51,080 nt of DNA from Pseudoflavonifractor sp. 60 (GCF_009911645.1 NZ_QWKI01000104.1:1-51080), one strand, 5' to 3'. Positions 26,913-36,112 are shown, numbered from the stretch's first letter. Translations and numbers: made by a program. The notes: generated by a model not told the origin, from the sequence alone.

Positions 26913-27973
26913 TTCACTTCCTCCTTCACGGTCAGCTTTGTGGAATCCCGGCAGATCAGCTCAGTAGCCGTATAGACGGTCCGGTAGTCCAGATAGGGCT
27001 CTTTCATTCTGGACAGCAAGAGATGGAGGGCGGTAAAGGCCATGATCTGGGTGTGGATGTGGACGGTGGTCAGCGCCGGGGTCATGATCCTGGATTCCGG
27101 GGCGTCGTCGAACCCGCATAAAAGGATATCGCCTGGGACCGATTTGCCCAGCTTGCGCAGCGCCTGCATGGTGTCCACGGCGATAAAGTCGTTGGCGCAG
27201 AGAAACACCTCCGGCAGCTCCGGCAGGGCGGAGAGGGGGACATCCATATCCGTGGAATGCCGCTTGATACAGAACGCCTCGTCCACGGGGACGCCGGCCA
27301 GGGTCATAGCGGAACGGAAGGCGACATAGCGCTCAAAAAAGGACTGGCAGTGCTCATAATCGCCAATAAAGCCGATTTTCCGGATGCCCTTCCCCAATAA
27401 ATCATGGACCAGCTTGGTAATCCCGGTGGTATTGTCCATCAGCAGCTGGTCGGCGGGGAGAGAATCGCCATACCGCTTATGGGGGCCGTCCACGAACAGC
27501 ACAGGCAGTCCCAGCGTGCAGACCATCTCGTCATAGGCCCGGTCAAACATCTCTATGCACATGATGGCGCTGGCCCGTTCCGGGTCGAATGTGGCCGGGA
27601 GGGTGTGCTGGGCCAGATTCTCCCGGTCCACCTTATAAATATTTAACGAATAGCCCAGCTGAGACAGCTCCTGCTTGAACCGGTCCAGCATGGGAATGGC
27701 GAAGTGGTTGGACAGCAGGGAGAGGTTTGCGGTGAACACGGCAATTTCGCTGGCCGCGGCGGGGGGCTCAGAGTCCCCGGAGGGAACAAACCTGCTGTTT
27801 CCTGAGAGGGCGGCCACATAGGAGAATTGCTTATAGCCCATTTCCACCGCTTTCTGGAGAATTTTTTCCCTTGTCGCCTCCGCCAGACCGTCAGAGTTGT
27901 TGATTGCCTTAGACACGGTGTTTCGTGAAACACCCAGGGCGTCCGCAATATCTTGAATGGTGACCCGTTTCAT
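26909..27973 (-). CDS. LacI family transcriptional regulator
   Basis: 354-residue sugar-responsive repressor. The N-terminal helix-turn-helix is classic: VTIQDIADALGVSRNTVSKA, with hinge region up to about 60, followed by a periplasmic-binding-protein-like effector domain (FVDGPHKRYGD, GFIGDYEHCQSFFERY, CANDFIAVDTMQ, ILLCGFDDAPES). ATG 27973 is used because AGGAGG lies seven bases upstream; a GTG at 27988 overlaps that site. It is transcribed divergently from the sugar ABC operon, which it most likely controls. Its promoter lies at 28120-28148 and its leader contains the inverted-repeat element at 28003-28104. Confidence 0.9.
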   Translation of the reverse strand: MKRVTIQDIADALGVSRNTVSKAINNSDGLAEATREKILQKAVEMGYKQFSYVAALSGNSRFVPSGDSEPPAAASEIAVFTANLSLLSNHFAIPMLDRFKQELSQLGYSLNIYKVDRENLAQHTLPATFDPERASAIMCIEMFDRAYDEMVCTLGLPVLFVDGPHKRYGDSLPADQLLMDNTTGITKLVHDLLGKGIRKIGFIGDYEHCQSFFERYVAFRSAMTLAGVPVDEAFCIKRHSTDMDVPLSALPELPEVFLCANDFIAVDTMQALRKLGKSVPGDILLCGFDDAPESRIMTPALTTVHIHTQIMAFTALHLLLSRMKEPYLDYRTVYTATELICRDSTKLTVKEEVK

Positions 27974-28002
27974 GGAATGCCTCCTCACTTTTGTACCTTT
28001 TC

Positions 28003-28104
28003 AAGGAACCTCTGATCGAATTGGTCCTCACGGTTCTAAGCCCTGAATTTTCAGGCGCTTCCCCCGCCGGAGACGGGGAAACACGAATCAATCAGAGGTT
28101 CCTT
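28003..28104. mobile_element. 102-bp element with 14-bp terminal inverted repeats, MITE-like
   Basis: AAGGAACCTCTGAT (28003-28016) and ATCAGAGGTTCCTT (28091-28104) are perfect inverted repeats bounding a non-coding interior with a small hairpin (CCCCGCCGGAGACGGGG region, 28063-28079). It lies between the lacI promoter and its start codon, so it is transcribed as leader. A clear target duplication is not visible. It could also be a structured RNA leader. Confidence 0.45.
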
Positions 28105-28119
28105 AATTTTGTTTTGCAC

Positions 28120-28148
28120 ATCGTACCACAAATAGGTGCAAATGTCAA
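28120..28148 (-). promoter_or_regulatory. Promoter of the lacI operon
   Basis: On the minus strand TTGACA (28148-28143), 17-base spacer, TACGAT (28125-28120). Transcription would start near 28113, giving a leader of about 140 bases that includes the whole 28003-28104 element. Confidence 0.65.
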
Positions 28149-28165
28149 GTTTGTGATTGTGCGAA

Positions 28166-28183
28166 TGACAATATCAATTGTCA
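28166..28183. promoter_or_regulatory. Inverted repeat between divergent promoters, candidate operator
   Basis: TGACAAT-atca-ATTGTCA lies between the -35 boxes of the lacI and ABC promoters, where one repressor could influence both. It lacks the central CG usual in LacI sites, so the binding protein is uncertain. Confidence 0.35.
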
Positions 28184-28228
28184 CAATATTTGCCCCAAAA
28201 ATTCTACACTGCAAACGCGGAAATATAG

Positions 28229-28257
28229 TTGACATATGCAAGGTGTCGTGCTAATGT
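28229..28257 (+). promoter_or_regulatory. Promoter of the sugar ABC operon
   Basis: Consensus TTGACA (28229-28234), 17-base spacer, TAATGT (28252-28257), about 95 bases before the first permease start codon. Confidence 0.7.
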
Positions 28258-28358
28258 AAACTTACCGAATCCAAGAAATGTTCAAATACATACATTTTAA
28301 TTCGGATGGTGTATTTGCTCATTTTCCGGGAGAGGAAAAAACAGAAGGAGGAATATCT

Positions 28359-29303
28359 ATGAGCAAGTCCCAGACAAGCGCTGTTGTCCCAACGGGCGGA
28401 AACACCAGGCTGCACAACTCTCTGGTGTACATCCGGCAGCACTGGCAGCTGTACGCATTCTTTATCATGCCTGCCTTTGTGCTGACGATCGTTTTCCGCT
28501 ACATCCCCATGGGCGGCATCGCCATCGCGTTCATGGACTACAACCCCTTCGCTGGCATCTTTGGCAGCGAATTTGTGGGGATGTATCACTTTGAGCGCTT
28601 CCTGACGTCCCCGGATTTCCTAAGCTACCTGGCCAATACCCTGAAGCTGAGCGTGTTCGGCCTGCTGTGGGGGTTTCCAGCCCCCATCCTGCTGGCCTTC
28701 CTGCTCAACCGCATTCTGAGCAAGAGCAGGAAGCAAAAGATCCAGCTGGTGCTGTATATGCCCAACTTCATCTCTGTCATCGTGCTGTGCGGTATTGTGC
28801 GGATTCTTCTGTCTCCCACGGGCATGATCAATATGCTTTTGGGTACCAACTATAACTTTATGACCATGCCGGAGGCATTCCGAACCATCTATATTGCCAG
28901 CGGAATCTGGCAGGGCGCAGGCTGGGCCTCCATTATTTATACAGCCGCCCTCTCCAACGCCAGCAAGGACCTGAAGGAGGCCGCCATCCTGGACGGCGCC
29001 AACATCATCCAGCAGATCAAGGCGGTGGAGTGGCCCGCCATCAAGGACACGGTGCTCATCCAGTTCATCATGTCGGTGGGCAACATCATGAGCATCGGCT
29101 TTGAGAAGGCCTACGCCCTCCAGACCGACCTGAATATGGCCTCCTCCGAGATCATCTCCACCTATGTGTATAAGCAGGGCCTGATCAACGGCGACTACAG
29201 CTTCTCCACCGCCGTGGGCCTGTTCAATACCGTCATCAACGTGATCCTCCTGATCTCCATGAATGCCGTTGTCAAGAAAATGAACGACGGCAAGGGCATT
29301 TGA
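28359..29303 (+). CDS. Carbohydrate ABC transporter permease, LplB-like
   Basis: 314-residue inner permease of a CUT1-type importer, about six membrane segments. The basic N-terminus, the LYAFFIMPAFVLTIVFRYIPM first segment and the EAA loop (KEAAILDGANIIQQIKAVEW) mark the LplB group. ATG 28359 follows AGAAGGAGG; an in-frame ATG at 28278 lacks a ribosome site. It is the first gene of the operon and pairs with the permease at 29323. The operon has no ATPase gene, so energising must come from a shared MsmK-type ATPase encoded elsewhere, as is common in Firmicutes. The substrate, by neighbours, is probably sucrose or fructo-oligosaccharides. Confidence 0.9.
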   Translation: MSKSQTSAVVPTGGNTRLHNSLVYIRQHWQLYAFFIMPAFVLTIVFRYIPMGGIAIAFMDYNPFAGIFGSEFVGMYHFERFLTSPDFLSYLANTLKLSVFGLLWGFPAPILLAFLLNRILSKSRKQKIQLVLYMPNFISVIVLCGIVRILLSPTGMINMLLGTNYNFMTMPEAFRTIYIASGIWQGAGWASIIYTAALSNASKDLKEAAILDGANIIQQIKAVEWPAIKDTVLIQFIMSVGNIMSIGFEKAYALQTDLNMASSEIISTYVYKQGLINGDYSFSTAVGLFNTVINVILLISMNAVVKKMNDGKGI

Positions 29304-29322
29304 CAGAAAGGGGAGAGAATGT

Positions 29323-30228
29323 GTGAAGCATAAAAAAAACAGCGCCTTTGCCCGGCAGTCCGCCGGCGACAGGGCCCTCCTGATCGTGGCATATACCATC
29401 CTTGGCCTGTTTCTGGCTGCCATTATTTTTCCCATTATTTATATCATCCTTTCGTCCTTTATCGACCCCATCACCCTCCAGAACAAGGGCGTGACCTTCG
29501 ATTTCAGCAAGTGGACGCTGATGGCCTATGAGCGGGTGCTGGGCAACGCCCAGATCTGGGTGGGCTTTAAGAACGCCCTGCTCTACTCCATTGAAGCCAC
29601 CATCCTGGGCGGGGTCGTCACCCTGCTGGCCGCCTACCCCATGTCCCGGCCCGATTTCCGGGGCAGAGGCTTCTTCAATGTGATCTTTGTCATCACCATG
29701 TTCTTCGGCGGCGGCCTGATCCCCACCTACCTGCTGATCAACGACCTCAACCTGCTGGACAACCCCTTGGCCATCCTGCTGCCCTGCGCCTTCAACGTGT
29801 GGAACATGATTATTGCCCGTACCTACTACCAGGGCATCCCCCGGGACCTCCAGGAGGCCGCGGACATTGACGGAGCCACCGAAATGGCCTACTTCTTCAA
29901 GATCCTGATCCCCGTCTGCACCCCCATCATCGCCACCATCTCCATGTGGAACTTCGTGGGCATGTGGAACAGCTACTTTGACGCCATGATCTACCTGAAG
30001 GACCCCGCTAAGCAGCCTTTGCAGCTGGTCCTCCGTTCCATCCTGATCCAAAGCCAGCCTGAGGCCGGTATGGTCTCCGACATCCAGAGCACCGCCGAGC
30101 GGGCCCAGCTGGCCGAGCTGCTCAAGTACGCCACGATTATCATCTCCAGCATTCCCCTGATGATCATGTATCCCTTCTTCCAAAAGTACTTCGATAACGG
30201 CATTATGGCCGGTGCAGTGAAGGGATAA
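29323..30228 (+). CDS. Carbohydrate ABC transporter permease, LplC/YtcP-like
   Basis: 301-residue second permease of the importer, with about six membrane segments beginning ALLIVAYTILGLFLAAIIF. The EAA loop is QEAADIDGATEMAYFFKILI, and the C-terminus FFQKYFDNGIMAGAVKG is typical of YtcP/LplC proteins. The start is GTG 29323 with AAAGGGGAGA upstream. It lies 19 bases after the first permease and 62 before the binding-protein gene. Confidence 0.9.
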   Translation: MKHKKNSAFARQSAGDRALLIVAYTILGLFLAAIIFPIIYIILSSFIDPITLQNKGVTFDFSKWTLMAYERVLGNAQIWVGFKNALLYSIEATILGGVVTLLAAYPMSRPDFRGRGFFNVIFVITMFFGGGLIPTYLLINDLNLLDNPLAILLPCAFNVWNMIIARTYYQGIPRDLQEAADIDGATEMAYFFKILIPVCTPIIATISMWNFVGMWNSYFDAMIYLKDPAKQPLQLVLRSILIQSQPEAGMVSDIQSTAERAQLAELLKYATIIISSIPLMIMYPFFQKYFDNGIMAGAVKG

Positions 30229-30290
30229 GGCCCCTTTTTCAAGAAACGTAAAGCGTGCCAACCACAACTATCATAAAAAGGAGAATCGAT

Positions 30291-31964
30291 ATGAAAAAGT
30301 TCTTTCGCAGGAGCATCTCCCTCGCCCTGGCGCTGGTCATGGCTACAGGTCTGCTGGCAAGCTGCGGCGGCAACAAGCTGGGCGGCAACAGCAAGGGTCT
30401 GGAGGTAGACCCCGCTGAGGTGGCCATGCCCCTGGCGGAAAAGGCCACCATCAAGGGCCTGACCCAGTTCCCCGCCGGCACCGAGTCCGACCCCAACAAC
30501 CGCACCATCTTCCAGCGCCTGGAGGAGCAGACCAACGTCCATGTGGAGTGGCGGGCCATTCAGAAAGACCAGTGGGGCGACACCATCCAGCTGGAGATGT
30601 CCAACGCCAAGACCCTGCCCGATTTCGTGTTCGACGCAGGCTTTGGCGAGGTCGATCTGCTGAAGTACTCCAAGCAGGGCGTTATCATCCCCCTGGAGGA
30701 CTATATTGACAAGTATATGCCCAACCTGAAAAAGGTCTTTGAGCAGGTGCCTGAGTATGAGGCCATGTGCAGGGACTCGGAGGGCCACATCTGGGGCCTG
30801 CCCTGGATCGAGCAGCTGGGCTACCACAACACCGCCATCCAGCTGCTGGGCAACATGCCCTTCATCAACACCGCGTGGCTGGACTTCCTGGGCCTGGAGA
30901 TGCCCACCACCGTGGACGAGTTCGAGGCTGTCCTCATCGCCTTCCGTGACAACGCCGCCGCCCTGAAAGCCCAGTTCAACATCGACGGCGACATCATCCC
31001 CATGTCCTGCATCGTCAACGACGGCGGCCAGGACCCCTTCATCCTCATCAACGGCTTTGGCGAGGGCTACGGCGACCCCGACGCCGGGAAGCACCTGGCC
31101 GTGACCGACGAGGGCAAGGTGGTCAGCGTGGCCACCTCCGAGGGCTTCAAGAAGGGCACCGCCTGGCTGCACAAGCTGTATGAGGAGAAGCTCATCGACG
31201 TGGAAGCCTTCACCCAAGACTGGTCCACCTACGTGGCCAAGGGCAAGAGCGGCCGCTACGGTGTCTGCTTCACCTGGGACGTGGGTAACGTCGCCCCCTC
31301 CCTGGAGGGCTGGGCGCCCCTGCCCATGCTGAAGGCTGACACCGTGAACCTCACTCCCGCCACCGCCTCCTACACCTCCGGCTTCCAGCGCGGCCGCTGC
31401 GTTGTCACCTCCGTGGCCGAGAATCCCGCCCTGGTCTGCGCCTGGCTGGACCAGATGTACGCGCCCCTCCAGTCCCCCCAGAACAACTGGGGCACCTATG
31501 GCGAGGATGACGGCTTCGACATCTTCACCATGGGCACCAATGCCAAGGGCGAGCCCATGCTCCAGCACGCCCCTCTGGGCGACAAGTCCCCCGTGGAGGT
31601 CCGGGAAGCCGAGAGCGTCAACGGCCCTCTGGCCATTCTGGACAGCTACTACGGCGAGTACGTCACTCTGCCTGATGACGCCGCTTACCGCCTGGACTGG
31701 ATCAAGGAGATCTACACCCCCGTCTGCACCGCCAAATACTGCCTGCCCAGCTTCTTCATGACCCAGGAGGACTCCGTGACCGATTCCAACCTGGGCGCCG
31801 ATATCGGCAAGTGCATCAACGAGTTCAAGGCCCGCGCCGTCCTGGAGGGCTTCTCCGACGCCGACTGGGATCAGTTCCAGGCCGACCTCCAGTCCTATAA
31901 GCTGGACGAGTATGTGGCCCTGTATCAGAAGTATTTCGACGCCTATCTGGAGGCCCAGAAGTAA
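30291..31964 (+). CDS. Extracellular solute-binding lipoprotein
   Basis: 557-residue sugar-binding lipoprotein. The signal peptide (MKKFFRRSISLALALVMATG) ends in lipobox LLASC, so the mature protein is tethered to the outer face of the membrane by its Cys. Family 1 binding-protein features follow: TNVHVEWRAI, KTLPDFVFDAGFGE, and GVIIPLEDYIDKYMPNL. The length is that of LplA/LipO-type proteins for oligosaccharides rather than simple sugars. ATG 30291 has AAAGGAGA upstream. A GC-rich terminator follows the gene, which would let it be expressed at higher level than the enzymes downstream. Confidence 0.9.
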   Translation: MKKFFRRSISLALALVMATGLLASCGGNKLGGNSKGLEVDPAEVAMPLAEKATIKGLTQFPAGTESDPNNRTIFQRLEEQTNVHVEWRAIQKDQWGDTIQLEMSNAKTLPDFVFDAGFGEVDLLKYSKQGVIIPLEDYIDKYMPNLKKVFEQVPEYEAMCRDSEGHIWGLPWIEQLGYHNTAIQLLGNMPFINTAWLDFLGLEMPTTVDEFEAVLIAFRDNAAALKAQFNIDGDIIPMSCIVNDGGQDPFILINGFGEGYGDPDAGKHLAVTDEGKVVSVATSEGFKKGTAWLHKLYEEKLIDVEAFTQDWSTYVAKGKSGRYGVCFTWDVGNVAPSLEGWAPLPMLKADTVNLTPATASYTSGFQRGRCVVTSVAENPALVCAWLDQMYAPLQSPQNNWGTYGEDDGFDIFTMGTNAKGEPMLQHAPLGDKSPVEVREAESVNGPLAILDSYYGEYVTLPDDAAYRLDWIKEIYTPVCTAKYCLPSFFMTQEDSVTDSNLGADIGKCINEFKARAVLEGFSDADWDQFQADLQSYKLDEYVALYQKYFDAYLEAQK

Positions 31965-31998
31965 GCATTCCCAGGCAGAGAGCTGCCGTTCCTACGTT

Positions 31999-32030
31999 CC
32001 CCCGTCCCCCTGTGGGGGCGGGGGCGTTTT
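31999..32030 (+). terminator. Intra-operon terminator after the binding-protein gene
   Basis: GC-rich stem CCCCCG-T-CCCCC / GGGGGCGGGGG with a 3-base loop and CGTTTT after it. Probably a partial terminator, lowering expression of the GH32 and kinase genes relative to the binding protein. Confidence 0.7.
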
Positions 32031-32087
32031 AAAAAGGTCAGAATGAAACGCCCTCTATGGCGGGCGTGTGCAATGATGGAGGTTCCT

Positions 32088-33581
32088 ATGAGCAGTAACA
32101 TTTTAAGGGAAGCGCGGAGACATGAGGAGATCGCGGAGCAGCTAATCCCGCCCCAGGCCCGCCCCTTGTTTCACCTGTCTTCCCGGGTGGGATGGATGAA
32201 CGATCCCAACGGCTTTTCCTATTACCAGGGGAAATACCACCTGTTTTATCAGTATTACCCCTACGAATCCAAATGGGGCCCCATGCACTGGGGGCACGCG
32301 GTCAGTGAGGACCTGCTCCACTGGGAGTATCTCCCGGCCGCCCTGGCCCCGGATACGCCGGCAGACAAGGACGGGTGCTTTTCCGGCAGCGCGGTGGAGC
32401 TGGCTGACGGCCGGCAGCTGCTGATGTATACGGGTGTCTCCGCCGGGCCCAAGCTGCCGGACGGGACCAGTGACGACAGGCAGACCCAGTGCGTCGCGGT
32501 GGGAGACGGCGTGAACTATGAGAAGTACCCCGGCAATCCGGTCCTGACCGGCGAGGACATCCCCGAGGGCGGCAGCAAGGTGGATTTCCGGGACCCGAAA
32601 ATCTGGCGGGAGGCGGATGGGACCTACCGCTGCGTGGCGGGGAACCGCCCGGCCGACGGCAGCGGCCAGATCCTCCTTTACTCCAGCCCGGACGGGTTCC
32701 ACTGGAAGTTCGAGAGTGTGCTGGCCGAAAACAAAAATAGGTTCGGCCTGATGTGGGAGTGCCCGGACTTCTTCCAGCTGGACGGGAAATATGTCCTTCT
32801 GACCAGCCCCCAGGATATGCTGCCCAGTGGGTTCGAGTACCACAACGGCAACGGGACCCTGTGCCTGATTGGCAGCTTTGATGAGCAGAGCAAGACCTTC
32901 CAGGAGGAGCGCGACCAGGCCATTGACTACGGCATCGACTTCTACGCCCCCCAGACCCTGCTGGCCCCCGATGGCCGGCGGATCATGATCGCCTGGATGC
33001 AGAACTGGGACACCCTGTCCATCGCATCCCTGAAAGCCCCCTGGTTTGGACAGATGACGGTGCCCAGGGAGCTGTCCATCAAAAATGGCCGGCTGTATCA
33101 GTGTCCGGTCCGTGAGCTGGACGGGCTACGGAGCGGACGTGTCTCCTATCAAAATGTAGACTTCCAGGGAGAGCTGACCCTGGAAGGGATCAAGGGCCGA
33201 AAGGTTGACGTCACCATCACCCTGAGGCCCGGCGATGAGGAACATATTTATAAAAAATTCTCCGTCTGGTTCGGGCAGGACGATACTTACCATACAGCGA
33301 TCAGCTTCCGGCCCTATGAGTCCGTTCTGAAAATCGACCGCAAATTCTCCGGCTCACGCCGGGCCATCATCCACCAGCGGAGGTGTAAGGTCCCCCAAAA
33401 CGGGGGGAATATCACCTTCCGTATGATCCTGGACCGCTTCAGCGTAGAGATTTTTGTCAATCACGGCGAGCAGACCCTGTCGGCGACCATGTATACCGAT
33501 CTGTCCGCCGACGGCTTTCGGTTCTTTGCTGACGGGGAGGTCACCATGGACATTGAAAAGTACGATCTGGACGGGGAATAG
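32088..33581 (+). CDS. Glycoside hydrolase family 32, sucrose/sucrose-6-phosphate hydrolase type
   Basis: 497-residue cytoplasmic beta-fructosidase. The catalytic set of GH32 is complete: nucleophile Asp39 in WMNDPNG, transition-state Asp169 in DFRDPKIW and acid/base Glu224 in WECPDFF. The five-bladed propeller is followed by the C-terminal beta-sandwich (IFVNHGEQTLSATMYTD). No signal peptide. ATG 32088 has GGAGG at 32078-32082; an in-frame ATG at 32043 would add an unlike extension. The product hydrolyses sucrose or imported fructo-oligosaccharides to give fructose, which the next gene's kinase would phosphorylate. A PTS is absent, so free sucrose rather than sucrose-6-phosphate is the likely substrate. 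Confidence 0.92.
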   Translation: MSSNILREARRHEEIAEQLIPPQARPLFHLSSRVGWMNDPNGFSYYQGKYHLFYQYYPYESKWGPMHWGHAVSEDLLHWEYLPAALAPDTPADKDGCFSGSAVELADGRQLLMYTGVSAGPKLPDGTSDDRQTQCVAVGDGVNYEKYPGNPVLTGEDIPEGGSKVDFRDPKIWREADGTYRCVAGNRPADGSGQILLYSSPDGFHWKFESVLAENKNRFGLMWECPDFFQLDGKYVLLTSPQDMLPSGFEYHNGNGTLCLIGSFDEQSKTFQEERDQAIDYGIDFYAPQTLLAPDGRRIMIAWMQNWDTLSIASLKAPWFGQMTVPRELSIKNGRLYQCPVRELDGLRSGRVSYQNVDFQGELTLEGIKGRKVDVTITLRPGDEEHIYKKFSVWFGQDDTYHTAISFRPYESVLKIDRKFSGSRRAIIHQRRCKVPQNGGNITFRMILDRFSVEIFVNHGEQTLSATMYTDLSADGFRFFADGEVTMDIEKYDLDGE

Positions 33582-33590
33582 GAGGCAGAA

Positions 33591-34571
33591 ATGAATCGAA
33601 AATTCGACGTTGTGGCCCTTGGAGAGCTGCTGATCGACTTTACGCAGAATGGAGTCAGCGAACAGGGAAATCCGCTGCTGGAGGCCAACCCCGGCGGCGC
33701 GCCCTGCAATGTGCTGGCCATGCTGCAAAAACTGGGGAAGGCCACCGCCTTTGTGGGCAAGGTGGGGGAGGATATGTTTGGCCGCCAGCTCCGCGGGGTG
33801 GTGGAACAGGCCGGCATCGACCTGACAAATCTGGTGATGGACCCTGCCGCCCACACGACCCTGGCCTTTGTGCAGACCTTCGCCAACGGCGACCGGGATT
33901 TCTCCTTCTACCGCGACCCCGGCGCTGATATGCTGCTTACCGCCGATGAGGTGCCGGAGGATGTGATCGCCAATAGCCGCGTCTTCCACTTCGGCACTCT
34001 GTCCATGACCCATCCCGGCGTGCGCGAGGCCACCAAAAAGGCAGTGGCCTGCGCAAAAGACGCCGGAGCTCTGGTGTCCTTTGACCCCAACCTCCGCCCG
34101 CCCCTGTGGGCCGGTCTGGAGGATGCCCGGGCGCAGATCGCCTGGGGGCTGGGGCAATGCGACGTGCTGAAGATTGCCGACAATGAGCTGGAGTTTATGA
34201 CCGGCCAGACGGACTTTGACAAGGGCGCCGCTGTCCTTCAGGCGGAGTACCCCAACATCCGCATTTTGAACGTCACCGCCGGGGCAGAGGGCAGCTGCTC
34301 CTACTACGGAGGCAGGCGGGTGTTTGTTCCCGCCGTCAAGCTGGGCGGCACCATCGAGACCACCGGCGCGGGGGACACCTTCTGCGCCTGCGTGCTGAAC
34401 TTTGTTCTGGAACACGGCACAGAAAATTTGACAGAAGCGGATCTGACCGACATGCTGCGCTTCGCTAACGCCGCCGCTTATCTTGTCACCACCAGAAAGG
34501 GAGCAATCCGCTCCATGCCAGAACAGGCAGAGGTGGAAGCTCTTATGAGCGGAGATGGAGGTGGTCTGTGA
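33591..34571 (+). CDS. PfkB family fructokinase
   Basis: 326-residue sugar kinase converting fructose to fructose-6-phosphate with ATP. It shows the family features: GELLIDF start, GGAPCNVLAML, GKVGEDMFGRQL, and the C-terminal TTGAGDTFCA with catalytic Asp262. The start ATG 33591 is nine bases after the GH32 stop, with GGAGG upstream. Position and similarity to ScrK-type kinases make fructose the best substrate guess. Its stop overlaps the start of the lipoprotein gene. Confidence 0.9.
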   Translation: MNRKFDVVALGELLIDFTQNGVSEQGNPLLEANPGGAPCNVLAMLQKLGKATAFVGKVGEDMFGRQLRGVVEQAGIDLTNLVMDPAAHTTLAFVQTFANGDRDFSFYRDPGADMLLTADEVPEDVIANSRVFHFGTLSMTHPGVREATKKAVACAKDAGALVSFDPNLRPPLWAGLEDARAQIAWGLGQCDVLKIADNELEFMTGQTDFDKGAAVLQAEYPNIRILNVTAGAEGSCSYYGGRRVFVPAVKLGGTIETTGAGDTFCACVLNFVLEHGTENLTEADLTDMLRFANAAAYLVTTRKGAIRSMPEQAEVEALMSGDGGGL

Positions 34572-36112
34572 TGCGGAAGGAAAAAGCTGGAATGAATATT
34601 GGGGCTGCACCAATCTGCTTGGTATTGTTTTTATTGACCATTTTTTTATTCAGCGGCTGCGGACAAAATTCCAATGGAGACGGCAGCTTTGCCGACCCTG
34701 GAAATGACAAAGATTTTTCCCAACTGACTACGCCGGAGCAGCAGGAGGCGGCTTACAACTATCGGGCTTATTTCCGGCCCGCCCTGGATGGAGGCGAGCA
34801 GCCCTATGTGGGGGACACTATGCCCTTCTATGAGGACGGCGTCTATTACATCTACTACCTGAAGGATAAGGGCGATTCCCGCAACCATTCCCTCTATCTG
34901 GCCACCACCACGGATTTTGTCCGCTACATCGAATATGACGAGGCGATTCTGGAGTCTACCCCGGGCGCTCAGGATGACTGGATCGGCACTGGCTCCGTGG
35001 TAAAGGTGGGTGAGAAATACTATTTGTTCTACACCGGCCACACCGATGGGCCCATGGAGTTTAAAGAAAAAATTCTGGTGGCGGAGGGGGACAGCCCCTT
35101 GGCTTTTACAAAGCTGCCGGACTGGGAACTGATCCCGCCCGAGGCACTGGGCCAGAAGCGGGACTTCCGCGACCCCCAGGCCTACTACGATCCTGACAGC
35201 GGGAGTATCACCCTGACGGTAACCGCCGCTCAAGACGGCGTGGCCCGGATCTTGAAGTTTACTCTGAGCGCCGACCTGCAGACCAGCACCTATGACGGCA
35301 TCATCTTTTCCGACCCCACCGAGAGCTTTTGGAATCTGGAGTGCAGCGACACCTTCCGCCTAGGCAACACCTGGTATCTCACCTACTCGGGCCAGGACGA
35401 TACCCTTTGGTTTGCCGCTTCCGACACCCCCTACGGCCCCTATGGAGAGGCCAAACGTCTGGACGGCAAACTGTTCTACGCCGCCAAGCATGTGGAGGAC
35501 GGCGAAAATTCCTACATGGTGGGCTGGGCCCGCCGGTCTGAGGTGATGTCTTCCACCGTGGGAGTCACCGACTGGGCGGGCAATCTGGCGGTACAGAAGA
35601 TCATTCAGAAGGAAAACGGGGATTTGGCGCTGGAGCCGGTGGATGCTGTGGCGGAAGGCTTTACCGCCCGCCGGGCGCTGGCAGTAAAGAACCCGGAGGT
35701 GCTGGTGAAGGCGAAAGACTCCTACGCCTATACGGATGTCTTTACCTGCTATGAGAGCTTTCTGATCCGCGGCGAGTTCTGTTATGAGAAAGAGGGAATG
35801 TTTGGCCTGAGCTTTGACTTTGACGGCGACCCCGGATTGAACAAGTTCATTGCAGTCGATCCCGCTGAGCACAAGCTCCAGCTTTGGTTCAATGAGGGTG
35901 ACACCCTAATCACTGAGACGGCAGCGGAGCTCCAGCCGGGTGAGATTTATTCCTTCACCTACATTCAGGAGGGCTCTGTAGGTATCTTCTACATTGACGG
36001 CGTGGCGGCCCTGACTGTCCGCCTGTATGGTGCCAGCGGCAAGCCGATTCAATTGTTTGCGAAAGAAAATAGCGTACAGTTCATGTCGCTGGAACAGTAC
36101 ACACGGCCTTGA
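34571..36112 (+). CDS. GH32/GH43-like extracellular lipoprotein, probable fructan hydrolase
   Basis: 513-residue lipoprotein. The signal peptide (ICLVLFLLTIFLFSG) ends with a lipobox Cys in SGCGQ, so it is displayed outside the cell. The five-bladed propeller pattern of GH32 is present but divergent: candidate nucleophile Asp82 (VGDTMPFYEDGVYYIYY), Asp201 in DFRDPQ, and acid/base Glu257 in LECSD. A C-terminal sandwich follows (about 385-513). It would trim fructans or sucrose-containing chains for the ABC importer. ATG 34571 overlaps the kinase stop by one base; a GTG just before is an alternative. The first catalytic block lacks the usual NDPNG, so substrate and even activity need caution. 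Confidence 0.78.
   Translation: MRKEKAGMNIGAAPICLVLFLLTIFLFSGCGQNSNGDGSFADPGNDKDFSQLTTPEQQEAAYNYRAYFRPALDGGEQPYVGDTMPFYEDGVYYIYYLKDKGDSRNHSLYLATTTDFVRYIEYDEAILESTPGAQDDWIGTGSVVKVGEKYYLFYTGHTDGPMEFKEKILVAEGDSPLAFTKLPDWELIPPEALGQKRDFRDPQAYYDPDSGSITLTVTAAQDGVARILKFTLSADLQTSTYDGIIFSDPTESFWNLECSDTFRLGNTWYLTYSGQDDTLWFAASDTPYGPYGEAKRLDGKLFYAAKHVEDGENSYMVGWARRSEVMSSTVGVTDWAGNLAVQKIIQKENGDLALEPVDAVAEGFTARRALAVKNPEVLVKAKDSYAYTDVFTCYESFLIRGEFCYEKEGMFGLSFDFDGDPGLNKFIAVDPAEHKLQLWFNEGDTLITETAAELQPGEIYSFTYIQEGSVGIFYIDGVAALTVRLYGASGKPIQLFAKENSVQFMSLEQYTRP

Noticed and set aside
29991-31568. Minus-strand open frame of about 525 codons
   Set aside because: Antisense to the second permease and the solute-binding protein genes; Gly/Val/Ala/His-rich translation without family features.
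32043-32087. Earlier start for the GH32 gene
   Set aside because: The extra 15 residues do not resemble GH32 and the GGAGG site is placed for ATG 32088.
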